From an uncultured Ignavibacteria bacterium (GTDB lineage: Bacteria; Bacteroidota; Ignavibacteria; Ignavibacteriales; Ignavibacteriaceae), in NCBI GenBank assembly GCA_937996765.1, contig CALKUG010000355.1, forward strand, positions 1-18,918: 18,918 nt of DNA. Reading direction: 5' to 3'. Position 1 is the first letter of the stretch. The number at the start of each line of letters is the position of its first letter. Under the pieces are notes generated by a model. It searched no databases, was not told where the DNA came from, and saw only the letters and a program-made list of their open reading frames with translations. The translations under genes were made by a program, and so were the position numbers. Below are positions 1 through 7,799 of this stretch, piece by piece.

Positions 1-380
1 ACATACAGGTTTTTAGTTAACGCACCTTCAATAATATCCTTAAAGGCAAGACCGATAACAACAACAGGTATAGTACCAATAATAATTAACCAACCCATTT
101 TAGAATTAGAGCTTTGTTGATTGTACTTACGTGGTTTTAGAAAATTATCGTTTATAAAATCCTTTGTTATCGAAAACAAGTCGTTCCAAAAATATACGAT
201 GATTGATACTAATGTACCCATCTGAATTACTGCCATAAAAGCAGTCCACTCCTCAGGATGTGCATCCTGAATCAATCCCATAAATTTCCCAACCAAAGTT
301 AAATGACCGGTACTGCTAATGGGTAAAAATTCCGTTATACCTTGAACTATTCCTAATATTATTGCTTCTATTATGCTCAA
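1..380 (-). CDS. uppP: Undecaprenyl-diphosphatase UppP (BacA), C-terminus beyond window
   Basis: This integral membrane phosphatase converts undecaprenyl diphosphate to undecaprenyl phosphate, recycling the lipid carrier for peptidoglycan and other envelope glycans. About 126 N-terminal residues are visible, roughly half of the usual ~265; the rest lies off the left edge. The first helix carries the family signature VQGITEFLPISSTGH at residues 12-26, which holds the conserved glutamate-rich and serine/histidine active-site elements. It is followed by an IQMGTL segment and a hydrophobic helix near residues 98-112. The reading frame begins at a TTG (378-380), preceded by TAGGAA as a ribosome binding site; there is no ATG upstream in frame. 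It starts 10 bp after the stop of the barrel protein gene, so it is probably the distal part of the same transcript. Family identity is clear; the TTG start is inferred. Confidence 0.93.
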   Translation of the reverse strand, partial: MSIIEAIILGIVQGITEFLPISSTGHLTLVGKFMGLIQDAHPEEWTAFMAVIQMGTLVSIIVYFWNDLFSITKDFINDNFLKPRKYNQQSSNSKMGWLIIIGTIPVVVIGLAFKDIIEGALTKNLY

Positions 381-390
381 TCTTTTATTC

Positions 391-1038
391 CTATAAGGTT
401 ACTAAAATACCGATTGTTAAACCCGGTGAATATGTTGTGTAAGTTAGTGCGGGAACTGCTGAAGTTTGGAAACCCGCCCATGTCGGGGATATCGATTGCG
501 ACTCTTTAATTGTTCCGAGACTGTTAAACCTTAAATCGCCGGCTATTACAGCATATACATTACTTGCTATGGCTGTGGCAGCTTCTGCTTTAACCAAAAG
601 CCCGTACCCGATTGAATTGTATTGTACTTTTAAGTTACTCCCAAATCCCGATTCAGTAAATGTTATAAAACGCGGACCCGCTCCCACACCAAAACGCAAC
701 TTATAACCTTTGCCCGTGCTTTGCCACCCATACATAATTGACGGCGAGTAAAGCGAGTACTCAAGTGTATATTGATTTACTATACCTGGGGCACTAAACG
801 AATTTAACTCGTACGAAAAATCAAGTCCCACAAACTTGCCACCCTCAAGTTCTTTATCCACACCAAGTGTTACCTGAAAAGCACTGTTTAATATTGATTG
901 CTCTTCGGAGGTTACGTATTCTAAATAATCTTGCAAACCACTCGAAACAACACCATTAATTCCCATACTTCCGTAGATGTTAATTTGTGGATATACACAT
1001 ACACTTACGAGTAATAGAAATGTGGCTATTAACTTCAC
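391..1038 (-). CDS. Predicted secreted outer-membrane beta-barrel protein, function unknown
   Basis: I do not recognise a specific family. The 215-residue product begins with a short basic tip and a hydrophobic stretch (about residues 3-16) that looks like a signal peptide. The remainder is made of alternating polar and hydrophobic segments rich in Gly, Tyr, Ser and Thr, such as the YGWQSTGKGYKLRFGVGAGP region, and it ends in a beta-strand-like segment (TIGILVTL). This pattern fits a small outer-membrane beta-barrel of the OmpA-like or PF13505-like type. The start is a GTG whose last two bases are shared with the TGA stop of the upstream gene (a GTGA overlap), and CGGAG lies just before it, which argues for translational coupling. 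It lies between an integral membrane protein gene and uppP, in an envelope-related gene group. Secretion and a barrel fold are inferences from composition only. Confidence 0.7.
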   Translation of the reverse strand: MKLIATFLLLVSVCVYPQINIYGSMGINGVVSSGLQDYLEYVTSEEQSILNSAFQVTLGVDKELEGGKFVGLDFSYELNSFSAPGIVNQYTLEYSLYSPSIMYGWQSTGKGYKLRFGVGAGPRFITFTESGFGSNLKVQYNSIGYGLLVKAEAATAIASNVYAVIAGDLRFNSLGTIKESQSISPTWAGFQTSAVPALTYTTYSPGLTIGILVTL

Positions 1039-2087
1039 TCCGACTCCGAGCTTAATAATGAGTTGCTTGTAAGTTGGCTATCCGTAAACTTGAAATAGAA
1101 AAAATATCCTACTGCAACAATGATATGAAGTAAGTATGTTACTCCGTGTACAAAAGTTGCGTAGATAATACCTTGTTCAGCAGTAAGAGCATACAGAGAA
1201 ACAAGTACAGATTTGGCAAGAGTATGGTAGGAGCCAATTCCTCCGGGGGTTGGAATCATAACGCCAATAGAGCTTATTGCCATCACCACAAATGCATCGG
1301 TAACCGTAAGGTTGGTGCCAATACCCAATGCCTGAAAACCTGCATAAGCTGTTAATGCATAGAAAAGCATAATAAGTACACTGTAAGCAATCATTATGAG
1401 ATAATTACCCACTCCGCTTAAACTACCAAGACCCGTATTAACTTTTGAAAACATATCAACAGCACGGTCTGCAAGTTTTGCTGAAAAAAGCGATACAATT
1501 TTTCTTAGATGTCTGGTAAATACTTGTTCATAACGAATGCTAAAAACAAAAGCAATAACTGCTATTATAAACGCTACAGCCCCAACATATATTGAAGTTT
1601 TTAACCAGGGGAATTCGCGGTAAATATCTCCATCATAAAGTACTGCTGCAAGAATAATTGAACCGGCAAAAAAGAATAAGTCTATAACCCGCTCAATTAC
1701 AATAGTACCAAAAGTAGCCGTTCTTGAAACCTTACTTATCTTGCCTACTATAACGGCTCTCGAAAGCTCCCCAAGGCGTGGTATTACTCCATTGAGGGCG
1801 TAACCAATAAGTAATGACCCCATCAATACATTTACACTTACATCACTTTTAATTTCGCCTATTACTACCTTCCAGCGCAATGCACGGAAGTAATGACTGA
1901 GCATCTGAAATACAATAAGTAAAATCAACCACGAAATCGAGACATTCATCATCGAGGAAAAAACTTTTGCAACATCCACACCACGGAAGGCGATGTAGAG
2001 GAATACTCCGGCCAATATTAACGAGAATATCGTTATGAGTTGTTCTTTTTTTGTAAACTTGCGTGATTTAATGTTATCGGAGGTCAA
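1035..2087 (-). CDS. UPF0104 / LPG-synthase transmembrane-domain family protein
   Basis: This is a 350-residue polytopic membrane protein of the family that includes YbhN and the membrane half of lysylphosphatidylglycerol synthase (MprF). About eight hydrophobic segments are visible, for example near residues 16-34, 50-66, 130-150, 163-185, 228-250 and 308-335. Family hallmarks are GELSRA followed by an ERVIDL segment in the middle, and TPGGIGSYH near residue 280. There is no C-terminal aminoacyl-transferase domain, so it is not a complete MprF; members of this type are usually annotated as flippase-like, and the substrate is unknown. The start is a TTG inside the last codons of the LolA-like gene (14-bp overlap), with AAGGA 10-14 bases upstream. 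No ATG occurs before the first membrane segment, so the TTG is the best choice. The family call is firm, the function is not. Confidence 0.85.
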   Translation of the reverse strand: MTSDNIKSRKFTKKEQLITIFSLILAGVFLYIAFRGVDVAKVFSSMMNVSISWLILLIVFQMLSHYFRALRWKVVIGEIKSDVSVNVLMGSLLIGYALNGVIPRLGELSRAVIVGKISKVSRTATFGTIVIERVIDLFFFAGSIILAAVLYDGDIYREFPWLKTSIYVGAVAFIIAVIAFVFSIRYEQVFTRHLRKIVSLFSAKLADRAVDMFSKVNTGLGSLSGVGNYLIMIAYSVLIMLFYALTAYAGFQALGIGTNLTVTDAFVVMAISSIGVMIPTPGGIGSYHTLAKSVLVSLYALTAEQGIIYATFVHGVTYLLHIIVAVGYFFYFKFTDSQLTSNSLLSSESE

Positions 2088-2640
2088 CTATAGTGGTTCC
2101 TTGTCCGGGGTTAAAAGTAAATTGGCTATCACCAACACCGGCATTGGTTTTATAGTTACTAAATTCAAAGACCGTTGTTTTATTGCTCTTATCTGTAAGT
2201 TCAACTTTGGTAAGTAAGTTATTTGAGTCGGGGGTAAGTACCGCTTTTTTGAAATCAGCACTTGGCTTTCCTGTAAGAACCACGGTATTGCCTACATAAC
2301 TTACTGTTGCAGCCGCAGGATAATCGAAAACAAATCGGTTAAAAGAGAGCACCGAAGGATCTTCCTCGTCGAACTGAGAAATAATAACCTTATCGTCTCG
2401 GCGGTTGTAACTCCAAACCGTAGTACCATCGGATACTATTGTTAAGTTATTCATTTCGATTCTCAGTTTATTACCTTTTTTGAAAGTAACTTTGCCCGAA
2501 CTATTACCCGTGCCTGATTGCTTAAAAGAAACTGAAAAGTCGTTTAAGCTACTATACTTATTTTGTATTTTTTTTAAGCCGTCTTGTGCAGGGGTTACCG
2601 TTGCAAACAACAATACTAAAACAATAAAAAACCATTTCAT
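2074..2640 (-). CDS. lolA: LolA-like outer-membrane lipoprotein carrier protein
   Basis: This 188-residue protein has a cleavable signal peptide (hydrophobic residues about 3-16, cleavage near TPAQD) followed by a LolA/LolB-type fold. The pattern is: an N-terminal helix with YSSLNDFSVSFKQ, a GKVTFKKGNKLRIEM strand pair, SDGTTVWSYN (the typical LolA 'dG..vW.Y' element) and a later SDF-TPDS-LL-KVELTD region. LolA family members carry lipoproteins from the LolCDE complex through the periplasm to the outer membrane. Bacteroidota-type genomes often have several LolA-like proteins and no LolB, so the precise cargo is uncertain. The ATG starts 8 bp after the ftsK stop. The gene overlaps the next gene by 14 bp. 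Linkage to ftsK is common in this part of the bacterial tree, which supports the call. Confidence 0.85.
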   Translation of the reverse strand: MKWFFIVLVLLFATVTPAQDGLKKIQNKYSSLNDFSVSFKQSGTGNSSGKVTFKKGNKLRIEMNNLTIVSDGTTVWSYNRRDDKVIISQFDEEDPSVLSFNRFVFDYPAAATVSYVGNTVVLTGKPSADFKKAVLTPDSNNLLTKVELTDKSNKTTVFEFSNYKTNAGVGDSQFTFNPGQGTTIVDLR

Positions 2641-2648
2641 CTCAATAC

Positions 2649-5249
2649 CTATAACAACGTTCTTAAAACTGTTTCGAGCTCTTCTTCGTTTTCAACAATA
2701 ACTCTTCTTGCTTTACTGCCTTCGTTTGGCCCCACAATTCCTGCTTGCTCAAGTTGGTCAACAATGCGGGCGGCGCGTGAGTAGCCAAGTTTTAACCTTC
2801 TTTGTAATAATGATACCGAGCCCTGTTGGGCGTTAACAACCACACGAGCTGCTTCTTCAAAAAACTCATCAAAATCACTGAGGGTTCCACTTCCTCCGGC
2901 TGAGCGTATTTCAAAAACCGAGGGCAAATGATAAGGTTTTGAATATCCATCCTGTTTGTAGATGTATTCAGTAATACTTTCAACTTCTTCTGTTGATATG
3001 TAAGCATTTTGAATGCGTTGGGGCTTAGGAGCGCCACCGGGTAAAAAGAGCATATCACCCCTACCCAACAACTGCTCAGCTCCGTTCATATCTAAAATTG
3101 TACGCGAATCAATTTTGCTCGCAACCTGGTATGCAATACGCGCAGGGAAGTTTGCTTTAATGGTTCCCGTGATAACATTTACCGAAGGTCTTTGCGTTGC
3201 AACAATAAGGTGTATTCCAACAGCACGAGCCAACTGTGCTAATCGAGCTATGGGTTCTTCAACCTCTTTGCCGGCTGTGATCATTAAATCAGCCAATTCA
3301 TCTATTACCACAACAATGTATGGCATATGGTGATGTTTAATTCCCTCTTTATCTCTTGGCTTTTTAACGGGGTCGTTCACTTTTATATTGTATTCAATAA
3401 TGTTTCTTACGGAAGCAGCGGCAAGCTTGTCGTATCGCTTTTCCATCTCCGTAACACAACTTTTTAGCAACAGTATTGCGTTTGCAGGTGTGGTAATAAT
3501 GTTTTCGTCTATATCAGGACACACTGCGAGGTAATGGTATTTTAACTTTTTGTAAAAAGTTAGCTCAATTTTTTTAGGATCTATAATCGCAAATTTTACT
3601 TCCGAGGGATGCTTGGAGTATAATATGCTGCTAATCATCATATTAATACCCACACTTTTTCCGGCTCCGGTGGCTCCTGCAACTAACACGTGCGGCATGG
3701 TGCTTAAATCAGCCAAACACACTTCGCCCGAAATGGTTTTTCCAAGTGCCATGGGAAGCTGCATTTTTGATTTTACTGCTTGTGGTAACACCATTCGTGC
3801 TACAACCATCGAGGCTTTTGCATTTGGTATTTCAACACCTATTGCACTTTTGCCGGGAATTGGTGCAATAATTCTAATGCCTCGCGCTGCAAGGGCGAGG
3901 GCTATATCGTTTTCCAACCCTACAATTCTCGAAATCTTTACTCCGGGAGCGGGTACAATTTCGTAGAGTGTAACAACAGGACCGGGGGTAACATCAATTT
4001 TTTGAATTTCTATATCAAACAGAGCAAGCTTTTCTTTGAGCAGATCAGCGTTACGGCGAAGTTCTTCATCGGCTACCATCACATCATCTTCCGGTAACTC
4101 ACCTAAAAGGTTTTCATCAGGCATCCGATAGTTAATTTTCTCTTCCCAGGGATCCGGCAAAACAGCTTCTTCTGCCCTATCTACGGTATTCCAATCTTCT
4201 TCGTCTGAGTCATCACCAAATTGAGGTGTTTCTTCTTCCTGGTTTTCTTGGTTTTCAATTTTTTCTTGTTCTTTTTTCTTTCGTTCAATCTGCGAACGAT
4301 TAATTTTTATTTCGGCTGTTTTGGGTGAAAGTTCCGCCTCAGGGCTTAATGGGTTTACTTTAGATTCTGATTCTAACTGCTCTGCTGCAACTTCCTCTTT
4401 TGCACCTAAGCCAAATAAGCCCTTAATTCCCTTGCTTTTTTTCTCAGGCGTTGGTTCGGCTTCTTGCTTGGGTACTTGAGCTTTTACTTCGGGAGTTTTA
4501 GTTTTCTGTATTTCCTCTTCTTTACGGAGTTTAACCGCTTTTTCGAGGTTTGGAGAAGGTTTTTCCTGTTCACGATTTTTTAAGGATTCTTCTCGGCGTT
4601 CTTTAATATCTTCAATCGTTTCAACGGTTTTTTCTTTGAAGAACTCTACCACCGATTGAAGTTTTATATCGAAGCCTACTATAAAGACAATCAAGAGAAG
4701 CGAAATAAGCAAAATTACAGAACCGGCAAATCCTATAGCTTCGGCTAAGTATAAACCGAGCCACATTCCAACATCGCCTGAAAGCTGTTGGTATTCTTTT
4801 ATAAATTCAAAAGTGGGGTTTTGTATTATTACGCCCATTAACACAGAGGTGAGTAGTGAAAAAAAGAGCGCAACATTGGAGTAAATGATGAGTTTGGTTC
4901 TATCATGGTCGAGAAAAAATGAAATGCCCCAAGCTGCTAAAATAACGGGAACAAGTAACGAAACGTATCCAAGTCCTCGGTCTATAAAGATGTGTGAAAG
5001 GTAAACTCCAAAAATATTAAGCCAGTTGTTTATACCTGATTTTGGCTTAGTAAAATCCCATAACGTATTATTTACAAACCCTGTGCTGTCCGCTTCTGAA
5101 TAGCTTAACAAGCTGAGAAACAGTATAAGCGCAAACCCAATAAACACCACGCCCCAGATATTATTTTTTTGCCGAGGATTCAGTAGAGGTGCTTTAGATT
5201 TACTTTTCTCTGCCGAAGCCCGAACCGGTTTTTTAATGCTCTTTGCCAT
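2649..5249 (-). CDS. ftsK: DNA translocase FtsK/SpoIIIE
   Basis: Septum-located ATP-driven DNA pump that clears and resolves chromosome termini at division. The 866-residue product has hydrophobic segments in its first ~200 residues (roughly 33-49, 96-113, 122-145, 167-193), then a highly charged Glu/Lys-rich linker to about 395. The alpha/beta motor core follows: Walker A GATGAGKS near 525-532 and Walker B VVIDELADL near 647-655. A C-terminal gamma winged-helix domain has GSVSLLQRRLKLGYSRAARI, which in FtsK homologues reads orienting (KOPS-like) DNA sites. I chose the ATG at 5247-5249. A TTG four codons earlier (5261) is in frame, but the only good GGAG directly abuts it, whereas that GGAG is 12 bases from the ATG. 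The gene overlaps the end of comB by 17 bp. Full-length and intact. Confidence 0.96.
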   Translation of the reverse strand: MAKSIKKPVRASAEKSKSKAPLLNPRQKNNIWGVVFIGFALILFLSLLSYSEADSTGFVNNTLWDFTKPKSGINNWLNIFGVYLSHIFIDRGLGYVSLLVPVILAAWGISFFLDHDRTKLIIYSNVALFFSLLTSVLMGVIIQNPTFEFIKEYQQLSGDVGMWLGLYLAEAIGFAGSVILLISLLLIVFIVGFDIKLQSVVEFFKEKTVETIEDIKERREESLKNREQEKPSPNLEKAVKLRKEEEIQKTKTPEVKAQVPKQEAEPTPEKKSKGIKGLFGLGAKEEVAAEQLESESKVNPLSPEAELSPKTAEIKINRSQIERKKKEQEKIENQENQEEETPQFGDDSDEEDWNTVDRAEEAVLPDPWEEKINYRMPDENLLGELPEDDVMVADEELRRNADLLKEKLALFDIEIQKIDVTPGPVVTLYEIVPAPGVKISRIVGLENDIALALAARGIRIIAPIPGKSAIGVEIPNAKASMVVARMVLPQAVKSKMQLPMALGKTISGEVCLADLSTMPHVLVAGATGAGKSVGINMMISSILYSKHPSEVKFAIIDPKKIELTFYKKLKYHYLAVCPDIDENIITTPANAILLLKSCVTEMEKRYDKLAAASVRNIIEYNIKVNDPVKKPRDKEGIKHHHMPYIVVVIDELADLMITAGKEVEEPIARLAQLARAVGIHLIVATQRPSVNVITGTIKANFPARIAYQVASKIDSRTILDMNGAEQLLGRGDMLFLPGGAPKPQRIQNAYISTEEVESITEYIYKQDGYSKPYHLPSVFEIRSAGGSGTLSDFDEFFEEAARVVVNAQQGSVSLLQRRLKLGYSRAARIVDQLEQAGIVGPNEGSKARRVIVENEEELETVLRTLL

Positions 5250-6018
5250 CTTCGGTTGCAACTCCGTTAATAGGCTTTTGTTCTTCGTTTATTGCGTTAA
5301 GCATAAACTTTATCACATTGCTTTTATAAAAGGGTACATCGCTACACATATCAACTTTAGCGCAATGCAAAACATCATCCGCAAATCCGTTTTCGGCAAG
5401 CAACTTTCCATGATCGCATTGCATAATTGTTTTTTTTATGTTTTTACCCAAATTTTTTGCAAACAATACAGCAGCAGTTGCTGCATCGGTTATTTCCACT
5501 TCTTCAACTTTTTCAACAAGCATCGAAACCATTTTACCGGCACATAAGGCATCCTCAAGCGAGAAACTACCATGATTGCCGGAGCATAAAATTTCTATGT
5601 CGGTATCAAGAGAAACCAATTGATTAACCACAGCACTTATATTGAGAAAACTCCCGATATAAACATTTGCAGCAAATTTGGTTTTGACAATGGATTTTGT
5701 TCCGTTAGTAGTGAAAAGGATTATTGATTTATCGTTTACGATTTCATGAGTGTATTCTAAAGGAGAGTTCCCTAAGTTAAATCCATCGATTCTTTTCATA
5801 TTTTTTTCACCACCACGAAGCGACTTGCCTCCGGTAAATGAGCTGTAGGCCTTTGAACCCATATCCATAGAACCCACAGGTAATACTTCCCGCGCCCCAT
5901 TCATTAGAGCGGTTACAATTGTTGTAGTTGCACGCAAAACATCAATCACCACAACTGTTTTATGGGTAAAAAACAGTTCATCTACCATTAATGGCGAGAA
6001 AACAACATTAACTCTCAT
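5233..6018 (-). CDS. comB: ComB-family 2-phosphosulfolactate phosphatase
   Basis: The 261-residue product matches the ComB family (PF04029), Mg-dependent phosphatases that release (R)-3-sulfolactate from 2-phospho-3-sulfolactate in the archaeal coenzyme M pathway. Family motifs are visible in order: VVIDVLRATTTI (residues 23-34), LRGGEKN (67-73), IDGFNLGNSPLEYT (77-90), TTNGTKS (103-109) and CSGNHGSFSLEDALCAG (145-161). The start ATG follows the gcvT stop by 19 bp. No comA or comC partner and no other coenzyme M gene is present nearby, so the true substrate here is open. It might be a sulfonate of a different pathway, or the enzyme may have been reassigned. The family assignment is secure, while the physiological role is inference. 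Its 3' end overlaps ftsK. Confidence 0.9.
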   Translation of the reverse strand: MRVNVVFSPLMVDELFFTHKTVVVIDVLRATTTIVTALMNGAREVLPVGSMDMGSKAYSSFTGGKSLRGGEKNMKRIDGFNLGNSPLEYTHEIVNDKSIILFTTNGTKSIVKTKFAANVYIGSFLNISAVVNQLVSLDTDIEILCSGNHGSFSLEDALCAGKMVSMLVEKVEEVEITDAATAAVLFAKNLGKNIKKTIMQCDHGKLLAENGFADDVLHCAKVDMCSDVPFYKSNVIKFMLNAINEEQKPINGVATEDGKEH

Positions 6019-6037
6019 TTAAATCTTACTTTTGAGC

Positions 6038-7114
6038 TTACACAAAAGGGAATTTAACCACCGTTGCAGCAACTTCTCTTCCTCGTACATCTACGAAAAT
6101 TTCCGTGCCCTCGGTTGCAAATTCAACTTTCACATAAGCTGTTGCTATTCCTTTTTCCAACATTGGCGACATTGTGCCGCTTGCTACTACACCCACTTCT
6201 TCACCATTCACCTTTACAGGGTAACCGTGGCGTGGTATAATTTTTCCTTCAGTAGTTATGGCTACAAGTTTACGTTTTAGTCCGGCAGCTTTAATCTCTT
6301 TTAAAACTGCACTACCATTAAACTCACCCTTGCCTAACTTGGTTATCCAACCAAGTCCCGCTTCAAGAGGGTTTGTTGTGGCATCTATTTCGTTACCATA
6401 CAAACAAAAACCTTTTTCTAAGCGTAGGGAGTCGCGCGAGCCCAATCCGCATGCTGTAATACCATACTCTGCACCGGCTGCAAATAGTGTATTCCAAAGC
6501 TCTGCACCAAAAGTTGCGTCTCCTTCAAAATACAATTCGTAGCCCAACTCTCCGGTGTAACCTGTTCTGGATACTATCATCTGCTTTCCAAGAATTTCGA
6601 AAGTAGAAAAGTAGTAATACTCCATATCCAAAGTAATACCAAATGCTTTTTCTAATGTTACGCGAGAAGATGAACCTTGAACCGCAAGCAGACTAAAACT
6701 TTCGCTTTTGTTCTCTATTTGCACTCCAAAGGTGTTGTTTTCGTGCATCCATGCTACATCTTTTTCGATGTTCGAGGCATTGATAACCAAAAAGAACTCA
6801 GTATCCGAGATTTTATAGACCAACAGATCGTCAACAATCCCACCATCGTGGTAGCACATAGCAGAATACTGCACTCTACCTGGGAATAATTTTGTGACAT
6901 CGTTAACGGTTATTTTCTGCACAAATTCAGCAGCTTTTTCACCACGAACAAAAACTTCGCCCATGTGACTTACATCAAACACGCCAACAGCAGTACGAAC
7001 TGCCTTGTGCTCATTGATGATTGATGAGTACTGAACCGGCATAGCAAACCCTGCAAAATCTACAAGTTTTGCGCCCGCAGCTTTGTGAATATCATAAAAA
7101 ATCGTCGGTTTCAC
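6038..7114 (-). CDS. gcvT: Glycine cleavage system T protein (aminomethyltransferase)
   Basis: The T-protein moves the methylene group from the aminomethyl-lipoyl arm of the H-protein to tetrahydrofolate, releasing ammonia and giving 5,10-methylene-THF. The 358 residues are standard for the family. Visible landmarks are KLVDFAGFAMPVQY (16-29), FDVSHMGE (46-53), GGIVDDLLVY (91-100) with the conserved catalytic Asp pair, SRTGYTGELGYELY in the middle, and GLGSRDSLRLEKG further on. The C-terminal domain ends with the GVVASGTMSP-type segment. The start is a GTG, in line with the expected N-terminus of the family (YDIHKAAGAKLVDF), with AGAGAG upstream. No gcvH or gcvP lies in the window, so the other subunits must be encoded elsewhere. 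It lies 16 bp after the transaldolase gene. Confidence 0.96.
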   Translation of the reverse strand: MKPTIFYDIHKAAGAKLVDFAGFAMPVQYSSIINEHKAVRTAVGVFDVSHMGEVFVRGEKAAEFVQKITVNDVTKLFPGRVQYSAMCYHDGGIVDDLLVYKISDTEFFLVINASNIEKDVAWMHENNTFGVQIENKSESFSLLAVQGSSSRVTLEKAFGITLDMEYYYFSTFEILGKQMIVSRTGYTGELGYELYFEGDATFGAELWNTLFAAGAEYGITACGLGSRDSLRLEKGFCLYGNEIDATTNPLEAGLGWITKLGKGEFNGSAVLKEIKAAGLKRKLVAITTEGKIIPRHGYPVKVNGEEVGVVASGTMSPMLEKGIATAYVKVEFATEGTEIFVDVRGREVAATVVKFPFV

Positions 7115-7130
7115 GGATAATCTCTCTTAA

Positions 7131-7778
7131 TTACTTAGCGTTTTGTTTTTCCCAATCACTTAAGAACTTTTGAAGTCCAACATCGGTGAGCGGGTGATTA
7201 AGTAAATTTTTAATTACTGCAAACGGAATTGTGCAAACATCAGCACCTATCATACATGCTTGTGCAAAATGTAGTGGCGAACGAATACTTGCAACCAACA
7301 CCTCGGTTTGATATCCATAATTTTTATAGATTTCAACAATCTGTTCAATTAATTCCATGCCGGGTTGACTAATATCATCAAGTCTGCCAACAAAAGGACT
7401 AATGTATGTTGCACCGGCTTTAGCCGCCAAAACAGCTTGTGAAGCGGAAAAACAAAGCGTAACATTTGTTTTAATACCTTCGGCAGTAAAGGTTTTTACC
7501 GCTTTGATACCTTCGGCAATCAAAGGGACTTTAACTACAATGTTTTTATGAATTGCAGCTAACTCTCTACCTTCGCGAACCATTCCTTCGTAATCGGTTG
7601 CGATTACTTCGGCGGATATTGGTCCATCTACAATTTCCAAAATTTCATTCAGCAGGCCACGAAACTCTTTGCCTTCTTTTGCAACCAACGAGGGGTTAGT
7701 GGTTACGCCATCAAGCAAACCCATGGCTGCCGCTTCTTTAATTTCGTTGATATTTGCTGAATCAATAAATATTTTCAT
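7131..7778 (-). CDS. Transaldolase of the small FSA/TalC class
   Basis: This 215-residue protein is a short (beta/alpha)8 class I aldolase of the MipB/TalC/FSA family. It begins with the canonical FIDSANINEI, then GVTTNPSLVAKEG (24-36), and has the Schiff-base lysine in NIVVKVPL (Lys83). TNVTLCFSASQA (104-115) and SPFVGRLDDI (127-136) follow. The Phe in SPFVGR (129) is the transaldolase-type residue, whereas E. coli fructose-6-phosphate aldolase has Tyr at the matching place. I therefore favour transaldolase (sedoheptulose-7-phosphate plus glyceraldehyde-3-phosphate to erythrose-4-phosphate plus fructose-6-phosphate, pentose phosphate pathway) over FSA activity. ATG start with CGAGG about 9 bases upstream; 21 bp after rng. 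Family confidence is high, and the substrate preference is inferred from one residue. Confidence 0.94.
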   Translation of the reverse strand: MKIFIDSANINEIKEAAAMGLLDGVTTNPSLVAKEGKEFRGLLNEILEIVDGPISAEVIATDYEGMVREGRELAAIHKNIVVKVPLIAEGIKAVKTFTAEGIKTNVTLCFSASQAVLAAKAGATYISPFVGRLDDISQPGMELIEQIVEIYKNYGYQTEVLVASIRSPLHFAQACMIGADVCTIPFAVIKNLLNHPLTDVGLQKFLSDWEKQNAK

Positions 7779-7799
7779 TACAAACCTCGAACTTCTTTA

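Noticed and set aside
2792..3058. Minus-strand 88-codon frame inside ftsK
   Set aside because: Out-of-frame shadow within the FtsK motor and gamma domain, which are intact in the main frame.
5250..5261. Upstream TTG start for ftsK
   Set aside because: GGAG directly touches the TTG, leaving no spacing, while it is placed usably for the ATG at 5249.
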